From JBIOJM01 sp044450785 (GTDB taxonomy: Bacteria; Planctomycetota; Planctomycetia; Isosphaerales; Isosphaeraceae), in contig JBIOJM010000183.1 of NCBI GenBank assembly GCA_044450785.1, positions 1-19,472 of the forward strand: 19,472 bases of DNA. The letters are read 5' to 3'. The notes under the pieces are model-generated. The model had not been told where the DNA came from, made no database searches, and was given only the letters and a program-made list of their open reading frames with translations. Of this stretch, positions 6,292 through 14,596 are shown piece after piece. A program made the position numbers and the translations under genes. The first letter of the stretch is position 1. Each line of letters starts with the position of its first letter.

Positions 6292-8082
6292 TCAGGCGCC
6301 GACCCGGTCCGGGGCCTGGGGCCGGGACTGGTCGCGGGATCGGGCGAGATGGCGCGCGAGGCCGGCGAACAACGGCCTCAGGTCGTCCTCGAGCACTTCG
6401 CCCATCGTGGCGATCTGCACCCAGCCGCGGCGACGGAGATAGCGGCTGGCGAAGGCGACCTCGTAACCCAGCGAGCGGCAGGCCGCGGCGAAGTCGTGAG
6501 TCGACCAGCCCCGCGGCGTGGCGAACGTGGTAACGACCGGGGCGGCCGACTCCTCGGCGGCGACCGGCTCGAGGCCCAGCGTCCTCAGGCTCGACCGGAC
6601 GAACCGGCCGAGCTCGGCGTAGCGGGCGTAGCGAGTGGCGGCCGCGGCGGGCGTGGCGTAATCGTCGAGGGCACGGTCGAGCGCCGCCAGCATCGGCGAG
6701 GGGACCGTGAACTGCGGTCCCCTCGCGGCCAGTGCCGCACCCAGGTCGAGGTACGTCGGGACGCGTCGCGGATTGGGGACGGCGCAGGCGTCCGGCGCGG
6801 CGACGACGACCGCGACCCCGGCGTACGCCCCCAGCGCCTTTCCGCTGCTGCCGCTGGCGAGGTGCACGCCGCGGAGGTCGAGCGGCACGGCTCCCAGGCT
6901 GCACACAGCGTCGACGCACAGCCGCGCGCCCGCGCGATTCACGACCTCGCTCAGGCCGGCCAGGTCATTGAGGGTGCCGGTGCTCGATTCGAGGTGAACG
7001 CCCCACACCCAGCCGATTGCGTTGTCGGCGGCAAGCGTCTCGGCCACCTCGGCCAGGTCCCACGTGCAGCCCCATGGCTGGCGGAGCGTGCGGAACTTCA
7101 GGCCGAACCGCGTTGCCTGGCGGGCGAGTCGGGCACCAAACTCGCCGTTGACCAGGATCAGCCCAACCCCGGCGGCGCGGTCGCCAGCGAGCGTGGCGGC
7201 GACGACGTCGTTGGCCAGGGTCCCACTCCCGCAGAACAGCGCCACGCCCCGGGCCCCCTCGACCAGGCCTGCGAGCCGGTCGCGAACGCGTTCGAACTGC
7301 GCGATGAACCCGTCGCAACGGTGTGAGACCGGGGCCGCGCACCATGCTGCCCGCACCCGTGCCGAGAGCTGGACCGGACCAGGCAGGAGGCAGAGCGTGC
7401 CTCCCCCGGCCGGTCCATCCCCCACGATCGCTCCGGCAACCCGGCTCAGTCGGGCCTCCCATCGGACGATCGTCCGCCGGAAGGACTCGGGCGGCGGGTC
7501 GAGGTCGAGCGTCATCGGCACGAAAGCGACCCGGCCGCAGGCGACGGCCGGTCCGAGGGGGCGAAAGCCGAGCTTCTCGTAGAGCAGGATCCGCTGTTCC
7601 AGCCCCGAGATCAGCAGGCGGGTGTAACCCAACCGGCGCGCGTGCTCGTGGAGCGCCCAGAGCAGGCCGGGTAAGACCGGGCTCCGCCGGTAGCCGGGCC
7701 GAACGGCGAGCAGCCTCACCTCCAACGGCCGTTCCCCCGGTCGGCCGAGCACGCCGGGGTCAGCCAGGCGGTCCGCCACCGAGAATGGCGGACGGTCGTG
7801 CGCAGCGACCATCCCGACCAACTCGCCACCGAGCGTGGCGATCAAGTAGGTATTCTTGTCGTGGAACTTGTCGACCAGTTGTCCGGTTCCTGGGTCGCTG
7901 TACTGCGCGACCTCACGGACGAACGTCTCGTAGTTGAGTCGGTGGACCTGGTCGAGCTCGACGTCGGTCTCGGCCCGTTTGAAGCTGTACCGGCCGAGCC
8001 GCAAGAGAGGATCGTCCCCCTCCGAGACGTGCGGATCCGAAACCCGGTCGTGCTCCCGCTGTCCGTCCTGTGGCCTATCCAC
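6292..8082 (-). CDS. GNAT (FeeM-like) N-acyltransferase fused to a class V aminotransferase
   Basis: This 596-residue protein has two enzyme parts. Residues about 35-195 form a GNAT fold related to N-acyl-amino-acid and autoinducer synthases: R-L-N-Y-E-T-F-V-R-E near 48, a beta strand before R-L-L-A-V-R-P-G-Y-R-R (123-133), and L-Y-E-K-L-G-F-R-P (168-175). Residues about 225-580 form a PLP-dependent class V aminotransferase with G-S-G-T-L-A-N-D (285-292), pyridine-binding D391 in C-V-D-A-V, and the PLP lysine K415 in S-G-S-S-G-K-A-L, close to alanine-glyoxylate and aminoethylphosphonate aminotransferases. The fusion suggests an amine is made by transamination and then acylated, or the reverse; the substrates are unknown. 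The GTG start has AAGGA 8 nt upstream. A promoter lies about 100 bp further up, and plsC follows at once. Confidence 0.85.
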   Translation of the reverse strand: MDRPQDGQREHDRVSDPHVSEGDDPLLRLGRYSFKRAETDVELDQVHRLNYETFVREVAQYSDPGTGQLVDKFHDKNTYLIATLGGELVGMVAAHDRPPFSVADRLADPGVLGRPGERPLEVRLLAVRPGYRRSPVLPGLLWALHEHARRLGYTRLLISGLEQRILLYEKLGFRPLGPAVACGRVAFVPMTLDLDPPPESFRRTIVRWEARLSRVAGAIVGDGPAGGGTLCLLPGPVQLSARVRAAWCAAPVSHRCDGFIAQFERVRDRLAGLVEGARGVALFCGSGTLANDVVAATLAGDRAAGVGLILVNGEFGARLARQATRFGLKFRTLRQPWGCTWDLAEVAETLAADNAIGWVWGVHLESSTGTLNDLAGLSEVVNRAGARLCVDAVCSLGAVPLDLRGVHLASGSSGKALGAYAGVAVVVAAPDACAVPNPRRVPTYLDLGAALAARGPQFTVPSPMLAALDRALDDYATPAAAATRYARYAELGRFVRSSLRTLGLEPVAAEESAAPVVTTFATPRGWSTHDFAAACRSLGYEVAFASRYLRRRGWVQIATMGEVLEDDLRPLFAGLARHLARSRDQSRPQAPDRVGA

Positions 8083-8183
8083 GATGGCCGTCCTTGGGGT
8101 CGGATTATGGCTCGGCCTCTTCCGGGCTGCCGCGCCCCTTCGATTCGGTCCCTCCCGGATCGATTCGCTCGAACGCGGAACGC

Positions 8184-8212
8184 ATGATAATCAGGGCCTG
8201 TCGCACTCGCAA
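8184..8212 (-). promoter_or_regulatory. Sigma-70-type promoter of the acyltransferase operon
   Basis: The minus strand has TTGCGA (8212-8207), a 17-bp spacer and TATCAT (8189-8184), each box differing from consensus by one or two bases. It would give a leader of about 95 nt before the GTG at 8082. No gene lies in between. Confidence 0.5.
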
Positions 8213-8317
8213 GGGCGCGGCGGAGAGGAACCGAGAGATCGAGTGACGAGGAATCGACTCTTGCCGTTCCTCTTCACCTCGGCCGAGCCCTTGTCAGGCC
8301 CCTGGTCAAACTCTTAG

Positions 8318-8332
8318 TATCGGAAGCCGATA
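8318..8332. repeat. Short inverted repeat in the 8083-8428 intergenic region
   Basis: TATCGG and CCGATA flank a 3-nt centre, followed directly by another TATCGG. It lies about 95 bp before the cytochrome gene and could be a repressor site. Apart from this and the minus-strand promoter I see nothing in the 346-bp gap. Confidence 0.3.
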
Positions 8333-8428
8333 TCGGAGAGGCAAAGCGTGAGCGATTGGCTGGCCAGAATGTTCTTCGGCGGTTTCGTGCGGCTGCACAT
8401 CCGATCGTGAATCACGAGGAGTGCGAAC

Positions 8429-8977
8429 ATGATGCGGGGTCGCGTGACATTGGCCGTGCTCTCTCTTGCCTTGATCACTGCCTCGAGCGGCCGCAAGCAG
8501 GCGTTGCCCGCTTCATCGCCCGAGACACCCACTGAGAAGCTGGCCGCCCGGGTGAAGGCTCTCGAGGAGCTGGTGCCCGATCAGGCACATATCATGGCGG
8601 ACGTCGGCGACCACTTCGCGAACCTGTGGTTCGCAGGACGGGCCGAGAGCTGGCCGCTCGCCGATTTCTATCTGGGCGAGACCAAGTCACACCTCCGCTG
8701 GGCCGTGCGCCGCATCCCGATCCGCAAGGACAATCAGGGTCGGGACATCAACCTGGGAAAGATCCTGGAAGCCTTCGAGAACAGCGAGCTCACTCAGTTG
8801 AAGGGAACGATCGACCGCAAGGACAAGACTGCCTTCGCGAAGACGTACAGGGCGAGCCTGACCATGTGCTACGCGTGCCACAAGGCGGCCGACAAGCCTT
8901 ACCTCCGGCCGCAAGTCCCCACCGAACCCGCGTCGCGGATCATGAATTTCGACCCCAAAGCCGACTGGCCACTCTGA
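8429..8977 (+). CDS. Exported single-haem c-type cytochrome, four-helix-like
   Basis: This is a probable periplasmic electron carrier or haem sensor of 182 residues. It has one haem-attachment motif, C-Y-A-C-H at 147-151, close to the C-terminus, and the rest looks mostly helical. That layout is like cytochrome c' and unlike class I cytochromes, which carry the motif near the N-terminus; the cytochrome c' assignment is inference. Residues 1-20 are a hydrophobic export signal. It ends in A-S-S-G-R where a lipoprotein would need a cysteine, so it is probably not lipid-anchored. GAGGAG sits 7 nt before the ATG. The exported protein 160 bp downstream may be co-transcribed. Confidence 0.8.
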   Translation: MMRGRVTLAVLSLALITASSGRKQALPASSPETPTEKLAARVKALEELVPDQAHIMADVGDHFANLWFAGRAESWPLADFYLGETKSHLRWAVRRIPIRKDNQGRDINLGKILEAFENSELTQLKGTIDRKDKTAFAKTYRASLTMCYACHKAADKPYLRPQVPTEPASRIMNFDPKADWPL

Positions 8978-9136
8978 GCGAGGGCGCTCTTCCGTCGACA
9001 ACCGGAACGAGGCGCGACCTTGGGCCGAGGTGGTCGGGGCGAAGCCCATCGGGTTGGTGACCGGCTGAGAGAAGAGGCAGAATTGCACCGAGTATTCCCA
9101 TCGATTGTCCCGTCAATCAACGAAAGAGAGGCTCGA

Positions 9137-9760
9137 ATGAAAACGTGGAGTCTGATGACGAGCGGTTTCGCGCTGGCGGGCTTGCTACTCAGCCCCCTGT
9201 ACGCGGGGGATGATGCAAAACGGACCTGGACTTTCGACGACGATGAAACGGGTGCCATCGCCAAAGGGTTCACCAACGATGTGGGCGAGTGGAAGGTCGC
9301 CGCCTCCGACAAGGGCAAGGCGCTGGCCCAGTCGGCAAAGAACCCGAATTCGGTCTTCAACGTTACACTCATCAGCGACACCAACGCCAAGGACGTCGAT
9401 CTCTCGGTCCGAATGAAGGCGATCGCGGGCGAGCATGATCAGGGCGGCGGGCTCGTCTGGCGCGCCAAGGATGCGAAGAACTACTACCTTGTCCGCTACA
9501 ACCCGCTCGAGGACAACTATCGCCTCTACCACGTCGTGAACGGCAAGCGGACGCTGATCCAGAACGTGGACATCACGCACAGCGACGGCTGGAACACCCT
9601 CCGGGTGACGATGACCGGCGACCAGATCACCTGCTACTACGACGGCAAGAAGTCCATCGAAGCCAAGGACTCGACCCTCCCCGAAGCCGGCAAGATCGGC
9701 CTGTGGTCGAAGGCGGATGCGCAGTCCGAGTTCGACGACCTGACGCTCACCACCCGTTGA
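9137..9760 (+). CDS. Exported LamG/DUF1080-like protein
   Basis: The 207-residue protein has a signal peptide (about 1-24, ending L-Y-A-G) and one beta-sandwich domain. The pattern W-T-F-D-D-D near the start, G-G-G-L-V-W-R and Y-Y-L-V-R-Y-N-P in the middle, W-N-T-L-R-V near 155 and a final G-K-I-G-L-W-S-K with F-D-D-L matches the concanavalin-like jelly-roll of the DUF1080/3-keto-disaccharide hydrolase group common in planctomycetes. It may bind or cleave a carbohydrate; no catalytic residues can be named. The start at 9137 was chosen because GAGAGG precedes it and the signal peptide begins there; the frame is open further upstream. Only 54 bp separate it from the RND permease start. Confidence 0.8.
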   Translation: MKTWSLMTSGFALAGLLLSPLYAGDDAKRTWTFDDDETGAIAKGFTNDVGEWKVAASDKGKALAQSAKNPNSVFNVTLISDTNAKDVDLSVRMKAIAGEHDQGGGLVWRAKDAKNYYLVRYNPLEDNYRLYHVVNGKRTLIQNVDITHSDGWNTLRVTMTGDQITCYYDGKKSIEAKDSTLPEAGKIGLWSKADAQSEFDDLTLTTR

Positions 9761-9814
9761 CATCCGCAGACGTCGCCCTGGCGATAGCTCCCCCATTCGG
9801 AAGTGATCGATGCG

Positions 9815-12800
9815 ATGAACCCGATCGTCTTCGCCATGAGGCGGCCGCTCACCGTGATGGTGCTCGTCGTCGCCGTTGCCCTGGCCAGCCTCGTGTCCGT
9901 CACCCGGATGTCGATCGACTTTTTCCCCAACCTTAACCTTCCTCCCTGGTTGGAGCGGATCGTGGCCGGGCTGCCCTTCCGGATGTCGATCGACATCTTC
10001 CCCAACCTGAACCTCCCGGTCATCTACGTCGCCCAGCCGTACGGCGGCATGGACCCCGCGCAGATGGAGGGGCTGCTCACCAATTACTACGAGTATCACT
10101 TCCTCTACATTTCCGGCATCCACCACGTCGAGAGCCGCAACGTTCAGGGGATGGCGGTGATGAAGCTGTTCTTCCACCCTGGCACGAACATGGCGCAGGC
10201 GATGGCCGAAACGATCGGCTATGTCACCCGCTCCCGCGCCTTCATGCCGCCGGGGACCGTCTCGCCGTTCATCACCCGCTTCGACGCCGGCAGCGTTCCG
10301 GTGGGTTACCTCGTCTTGAGAAGCGAGACCAAATCGATCGGCGAGATCCAGGACCAGGCGCTGTTCAAGGTCCGGCCGAAGTTCGCGAGCCTGCCCGGCG
10401 TGTCGGCGCCGCCCCCGTTCGGCGGCAACCAGCGCACCGTGGTCGTCCGGGCCGATCCCGAGCGACTGCGGTCGTACTCGATGTCGCCCGACGAGCTGAT
10501 CACGGCCCTGTCGAATGGCAACACGATCAGCCCCTCGGGCAACGTCCGCATCGGCAAGCTGATGCCGATCGTGCCGATCAACTCGCTGGTCCGCGACGTC
10601 AAGGAGCTGGAGAACATCCCCATCCGTGTCGGCGCGAACCCTTCGGTCTACATCCGCGACGTGGCCACGGTGCTTGACGCGAGCGACATCCCGGCCGGCT
10701 ATGCCCTGGTCAATGGCCGGCGGGCCGTCTACATCCTGGTGACCAAGCGGGCCGACGCCTCCACCCTTTCGGTCGTCCGGAACGTCAAGGAAGCACTGCC
10801 CAGGATGCAAGCGGTCCTCCCGGACGACATCAAGGTCAGCTTCGAGTTTGACCAGTCCCCGACCGTCACCAATGCCGTCCGGAGCCTGGCGACCGAAGGC
10901 GCCCTGGGAGCGATCCTGACCGGACTCATGGTGCTGGTCTTCCTCCGCGACTGGCGGAGTGTCATCGTGGTCGTCCTCAACATTCCGTTCGCGATCTGCG
11001 GGGCGCTGGTGGCGCTCTGGCTCACGGGCCAGACGATCAACCTGATGACCCTGGGCGGGCTGGCGCTCGCCGTCGGGATCCTGGTCGACGAGGCGACCGT
11101 CGAGATCGAGAACATCCACCACAAGATGGAAGGGACCCGCTCGATCGCCTCGGCGGTGCGGCAGGGGAACATGGACACGGCGGTCCCACGGCTGCTGGCG
11201 ATGCTCTGCATCCTGGCGGTGTTCCTGCCGTCGTTCTTCATGCAGGGGGCGGCGCAGGCGCTTTTCGTGCCGCTGTCGCTGGCCGTCGGGTTCGCGATGG
11301 TCTCCTCGTACCTGCTGTCGAGCACGTTCGTGCCGGTGCTCTCGACGTGGCTGCTCCGCAATCACGAGCGCCCCGAGGGGAGGGGCCGGCGGACACCGTT
11401 CGAGAGGGCGATTGACCTCTACGGGCGGGCCCTCGCGCATGTCGTCCGCTGGCGGTGGGCGGTCGTGCCGGCCTACCTGGCTCTGACCGCCGTGGTGGTC
11501 GCCGGCATCGGCCGAGAGCTCGGACTGGAGATCTTCCCCAAGGTGGACGCCGGGCGGTTCCAGATGCGGATGCGCGCCCCCACCGGAACGCGGATCGAGG
11601 AGACCGAGAAGCTGGCCCAGCGCGTGCTCGAGACAATCCGGGGCGACGTGGGGGCGGACGACGTGGAGATCTCGATCGGCTACATCGGGCTCATCCCGTC
11701 GAGCTACCCGATCAACGCAATCTTCCAGTGGACGGGCGGGCCCGAGGAGATGGTGCTCCGAGTCGCACTCAAGGAGGGGACCACCGTCGCCGTCGAAAGC
11801 CTCAAGGAGCGGCTCCGCGCCGTCCTCGCCGCGAAGATGCCCGAGGTGCGGTTCTCGTTCGAGCCGGCCGACATCGTCAGCGAGGTCATGAGCTTCGGCT
11901 CGCCGACCCCCGTGGAGTTCACGGTCAACGGCCCCAACCTCGCGGAGAACCGGGCGTACGCCGAGAAGGTCCGCGCGGAGCTGGCGAAGGTTCCGTCGCT
12001 CCGCGACCTCCAGTTTGTCCAGGCCCTCGATTACCCGACAGTGGGCGTCGAAATCGACCGCCAGAAGGCCGGTCTGAGCGGCGTCTCCGTCGCCGAGGTC
12101 GCACGCTCCCTGGTGGCGGCCACCTCGTCGAGCCGCTTCGTCGTGCCGAACTACTGGCCCGACCCCAAGACCGGCATCGGCTACCAGGTCCAGGTCGAGA
12201 TCCCCTACCAGGTCATGGACTCGATCACCGAGGTCGAGACGATCCCGATCCAGCGCTCCGGCGGCGAGCCGGTGCTGCTCCGCGACGTCGCCAGAGTCAG
12301 CCCGGGGACGATGCCCGGCGAGTACGACCGCTACAACATGCAACGCGTGGTCAGCCTGACCGCCAACATCGCGGGCGAAGACCTGGGGCGGGTCGCGGAC
12401 CACGTCGACCGTGCGATCGCCAGGGCAGGTGAGCCGCCCAAGGGGGCGACCGTCGAAGTCCGCGGCCAGATCGCCCCCATGAATGAGATCCTGCGCGGGC
12501 TTACCGTCGGCCTGGGGATGGCCATCGTCGTGATCATGCTGCTCTTGACGGCCAATTTCCAGTCGGTCCGCCTGGCGGTCGTCGTCATGTCAACGACCCC
12601 GGCGGTCGTGGCGGGCGTGATCGTCGCCCTCTGGTTGACCGGGACGACGGTGAACATCCAGTCGTTCATGGGGGCGATCATGTCCATCGGCGTGGCGGTG
12701 GCCAACGCGATCCTGCTGGTCACGTTCGCCGAGCGCCACCGCCGTGAGGACGGGGCCGAGCCGGCTCGGGCGGCCGTGACAGGGGCCCAGGGCCGGCTCC

Positions 12801-13087
12801 GGCCGATCCTGATGACGAGCTGCGCCATGATCGCCGGTATGGTCCCCTTGGCCCTGGGCCGGAGCGAGGGGGGCGAGCAGACCGCGCCGCTGGGGCGGGC
12901 CGTCATCGGTGGCCTGGCCGCGGCGACGCTGGCGACGCTGGTCGTGCTCCCCACCGTCTTTGCGATCATCCAGGGCGGGGCGCCGCGGCGGCAGGCGTCG
13001 ATCGACCCCGCCGACCCCGAGAGCGTCCATTACGACCCGTTACTCTGGGCCGAGGCCCCGAACGCTACCGCCTCCTCGGAAGGATGA
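9815..13087 (+). CDS. RND-family efflux transporter permease
   Basis: This inner-membrane proton antiporter subunit of a tripartite efflux pump has 1090 residues. It has the RND plan: an N-terminal membrane helix, a periplasmic domain with Y-V-A-Q-P-Y-G-G-M-D-P, a block of membrane helices, then the same plan repeated. In the helix that carries the proton relay it reads L-V-D-E-A-T-V-E-I-E-N, where AcrB has two aspartates, and the later AcrB lysine position reads V-A-N-A, so this is not the classic AcrB subtype. The substrate is unknown. Near the N-terminus R-M-S-I-D-F-F-P-N-L-N-L-P (31-43) recurs almost exactly at 56-68. The ATG at 9815 fits family N-termini better than the GTG at 9803. The stop lies inside a heptamer array, and the adaptor gene follows. 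Confidence 0.92.
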   Translation: MNPIVFAMRRPLTVMVLVVAVALASLVSVTRMSIDFFPNLNLPPWLERIVAGLPFRMSIDIFPNLNLPVIYVAQPYGGMDPAQMEGLLTNYYEYHFLYISGIHHVESRNVQGMAVMKLFFHPGTNMAQAMAETIGYVTRSRAFMPPGTVSPFITRFDAGSVPVGYLVLRSETKSIGEIQDQALFKVRPKFASLPGVSAPPPFGGNQRTVVVRADPERLRSYSMSPDELITALSNGNTISPSGNVRIGKLMPIVPINSLVRDVKELENIPIRVGANPSVYIRDVATVLDASDIPAGYALVNGRRAVYILVTKRADASTLSVVRNVKEALPRMQAVLPDDIKVSFEFDQSPTVTNAVRSLATEGALGAILTGLMVLVFLRDWRSVIVVVLNIPFAICGALVALWLTGQTINLMTLGGLALAVGILVDEATVEIENIHHKMEGTRSIASAVRQGNMDTAVPRLLAMLCILAVFLPSFFMQGAAQALFVPLSLAVGFAMVSSYLLSSTFVPVLSTWLLRNHERPEGRGRRTPFERAIDLYGRALAHVVRWRWAVVPAYLALTAVVVAGIGRELGLEIFPKVDAGRFQMRMRAPTGTRIEETEKLAQRVLETIRGDVGADDVEISIGYIGLIPSSYPINAIFQWTGGPEEMVLRVALKEGTTVAVESLKERLRAVLAAKMPEVRFSFEPADIVSEVMSFGSPTPVEFTVNGPNLAENRAYAEKVRAELAKVPSLRDLQFVQALDYPTVGVEIDRQKAGLSGVSVAEVARSLVAATSSSRFVVPNYWPDPKTGIGYQVQVEIPYQVMDSITEVETIPIQRSGGEPVLLRDVARVSPGTMPGEYDRYNMQRVVSLTANIAGEDLGRVADHVDRAIARAGEPPKGATVEVRGQIAPMNEILRGLTVGLGMAIVVIMLLLTANFQSVRLAVVVMSTTPAVVAGVIVALWLTGTTVNIQSFMGAIMSIGVAVANAILLVTFAERHRREDGAEPARAAVTGAQGRLRPILMTSCAMIAGMVPLALGRSEGGEQTAPLGRAVIGGLAAATLATLVVLPTVFAIIQGGAPRRQASIDPADPESVHYDPLLWAEAPNATASSEG
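9905..10018 (+). repeat. Direct repeat inside the RND gene
   Basis: Two 39-bp copies at 9905-9943 and 9980-10018, 75 bp apart, match at 34 of 39 positions. Most differences are at third codon positions. The 36 bp between them encode P-W-L-E-R-I-V-A-G-L-P-F. Confidence 0.85.
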
Positions 13088-13116
13088 AGGATGAAGGATG
13101 AAGGATGGAGGATGGA
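13082..13116 (+). repeat. Heptamer tandem repeat, three GGATGAA and two GGATGGA
   Basis: Five heptamers stand head to tail. The first supplies the TGA stop codon (13085-13087) of the RND gene. Short heptamer arrays of this kind recur in planctomycete and cyanobacterial intergenic regions. The array lies 74 bp before the adaptor start. Confidence 0.9.
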
Positions 13117-13190
13117 AAAGAAGGGTGAGTCAGCCACGCGAAACACCGGGCGCCGGTTGCGTCGCGGCACCTTTTCGTCGGAGTCAGACC

Positions 13191-14531
13191 ATGCGGCAGT
13201 CGATCCCCCGAGAACTTTTCGGCCTTGCGTCGCTCGTCGCCCTGGCGGCGACCACCGCCGGCTGCGGCCGGGCGCCCGCCGGCAAGACCGGCCGCGAGAC
13301 CGGCCCGCCGGTCGCCCGCGTCGAGGTCATACGACCCGAGCGCGGCACGATCCGCCGGTCGACGGTTCAACCCGGACAGATCGAGGCGTACGAGGTGACC
13401 GCGATCTACGCCAAGGTCTCGGGCTACGTGCGGAAGTGGACGGTGGACATCGGGACGAAGGTGAGGAAGGGCGAGGTGCTCGCCGTGCTGAGCGTTCCCG
13501 AGCTCGACGCCGAGGCCGAGCAGAAGCAGGCCGTCGTCGAGGAGTCCGAGGCGAAGCTGGGGCAGGCGAAGGCGTCGGCAGAGGTGGCCCAGGCCGACGT
13601 CGCCGGCGCGGAGGCCAAGCTGATCGAGACCCGGGCCGGCATCAAGCGGGCCGACGCCGACCTTGTCCGCTGGCAGGCCGAGTACAAGCGCGTCGAGCAG
13701 CTCTCCAGGGATCGCGCAGTGACCGGCAGCGTCCTGGAGGAGACGCGGAGCAAGCTGATGTCGTCCGAGTCGGCGCGCGACGAGGTGCACGCCCAGGTCA
13801 AGACGGCCGAGGTTGCCGTGAGGCAGGGCCAGGCGATGCTCGACAAGGCCCGCTCGGACGTGGCCGCCGCCGCCGCGAGCATCAAGGTCTCCCGATTCGA
13901 CGCCCGGCGCGTCCAGGCGATGAGGGGATACGAAACGATCGCGGCCCCTTACGACGGTGTGATCACCCACCGCAACGTCGACGTCGGCGACCTGATCGAG
14001 GCAGGCTCCCGCGGCCAAGCGCTCTTCACCGTGGCCCGCGACGACCTCGTGCGTATCACCGTGAGCGTCCCCGAGATTTATGCCATCGAGGTCAACCCCG
14101 GCGACCGGGCCCTGATCCACCTCCAGGCGAGCGCCGGCAAGGATTTCGAAGGCAAGGTCACCCGGACCTCCTGGACGCTCGACGCCAAGAACCGAACGCT
14201 TCGCACCGAGATCGACGTTCCCAACCCGAAGGGCACGCTCCGCCCGGGCCTCTACGCATACGCCACGATCGTCGTCGAGGAGCATGCCGGCGCACTGATC
14301 GTGCCGATCACCGCCTTGGTCCGTGAGGATTCCCAGAGCTTCTGCGTCGCGGTGGTCGATGGCCGGGCCGTGCGTCAGCCTGTCGCAGTGGGACTGGAGG
14401 ACGGCACGCGGGCCGAGATCCTTTCCGGCCTGGAGGGTAAAGAGGCCGTGGTCAAGGCCTACGCGGCCTCGCTCGTGGAAGGACAGCCGCTCGCGGTGCT
14501 CGAACCGGAGGCAGCCAAGGCCAAGCGTTGA
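13191..14531 (+). CDS. RND efflux periplasmic adaptor (HlyD/MFP family), lipoprotein
   Basis: The adaptor links the inner-membrane permease to an outer-membrane channel. The 446-residue protein has a signal peptide with a lipobox ending T-A-G-C (C25). A half-lipoyl segment follows (V-S-G-Y-V-R-K-W-T-V-D-I-G, 77-89), then a long coiled-coil hairpin rich in Ala, Glu and Gln (about 105-240), the second half-lipoyl and barrel start A-A-P-Y-D-G-V-I-T-H-R-N-V-D-V-G (251-266), and a C-terminal membrane-proximal domain. GGAG lies 7 nt before the ATG at 13191. The permease comes first and the adaptor second, the reverse of mexAB, and no TolC-type channel gene follows in this window, so the outer-membrane part must come from elsewhere. 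Confidence 0.92.
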   Translation: MRQSIPRELFGLASLVALAATTAGCGRAPAGKTGRETGPPVARVEVIRPERGTIRRSTVQPGQIEAYEVTAIYAKVSGYVRKWTVDIGTKVRKGEVLAVLSVPELDAEAEQKQAVVEESEAKLGQAKASAEVAQADVAGAEAKLIETRAGIKRADADLVRWQAEYKRVEQLSRDRAVTGSVLEETRSKLMSSESARDEVHAQVKTAEVAVRQGQAMLDKARSDVAAAAASIKVSRFDARRVQAMRGYETIAAPYDGVITHRNVDVGDLIEAGSRGQALFTVARDDLVRITVSVPEIYAIEVNPGDRALIHLQASAGKDFEGKVTRTSWTLDAKNRTLRTEIDVPNPKGTLRPGLYAYATIVVEEHAGALIVPITALVREDSQSFCVAVVDGRAVRQPVAVGLEDGTRAEILSGLEGKEAVVKAYAASLVEGQPLAVLEPEAAKAKR

Positions 14532-14574
14532 CGATTCTTGCGGTCCGGTCGCGTGGAAACTCGCTGGGCCGAAC

Positions 14575-14588
14575 GGATGAAGGACGAA
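14575..14588 (+). repeat. Degenerate heptamer pair
   Basis: GGATGAA followed by GGACGAA, related to the array at 13082. It sits where the recognisable part of the PEP-CTERM fragment begins and may mark an old recombination point. Confidence 0.45.
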
Positions 14589-14596
14589 AAAGACTC

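Noticed and set aside
6280..7326. Plus-strand frames opposite the fusion gene
   Set aside because: They are antisense to a gene with conserved PLP and GNAT motifs, and their composition is typical of shadow frames.
9803..9814. GTG at 9803 as the RND start
   Set aside because: It lacks a binding site, and the family N-terminus M-N-P-I-V-F-A-M-R-R starts at 9815.
9185..12403. A 1072-codon open frame on the minus strand
   Set aside because: It is the shadow of the RND permease and the preceding gene in GC-rich DNA. The product is His/Asp/Arg-rich without domains, while the plus strand has clear families.
13082..13116. Coding sequence through the heptamers (M-K-D-E-G-W-R-M-E)
   Set aside because: The frames simply read through the array; the adaptor has its own binding site and lipoprotein signal from 13191.
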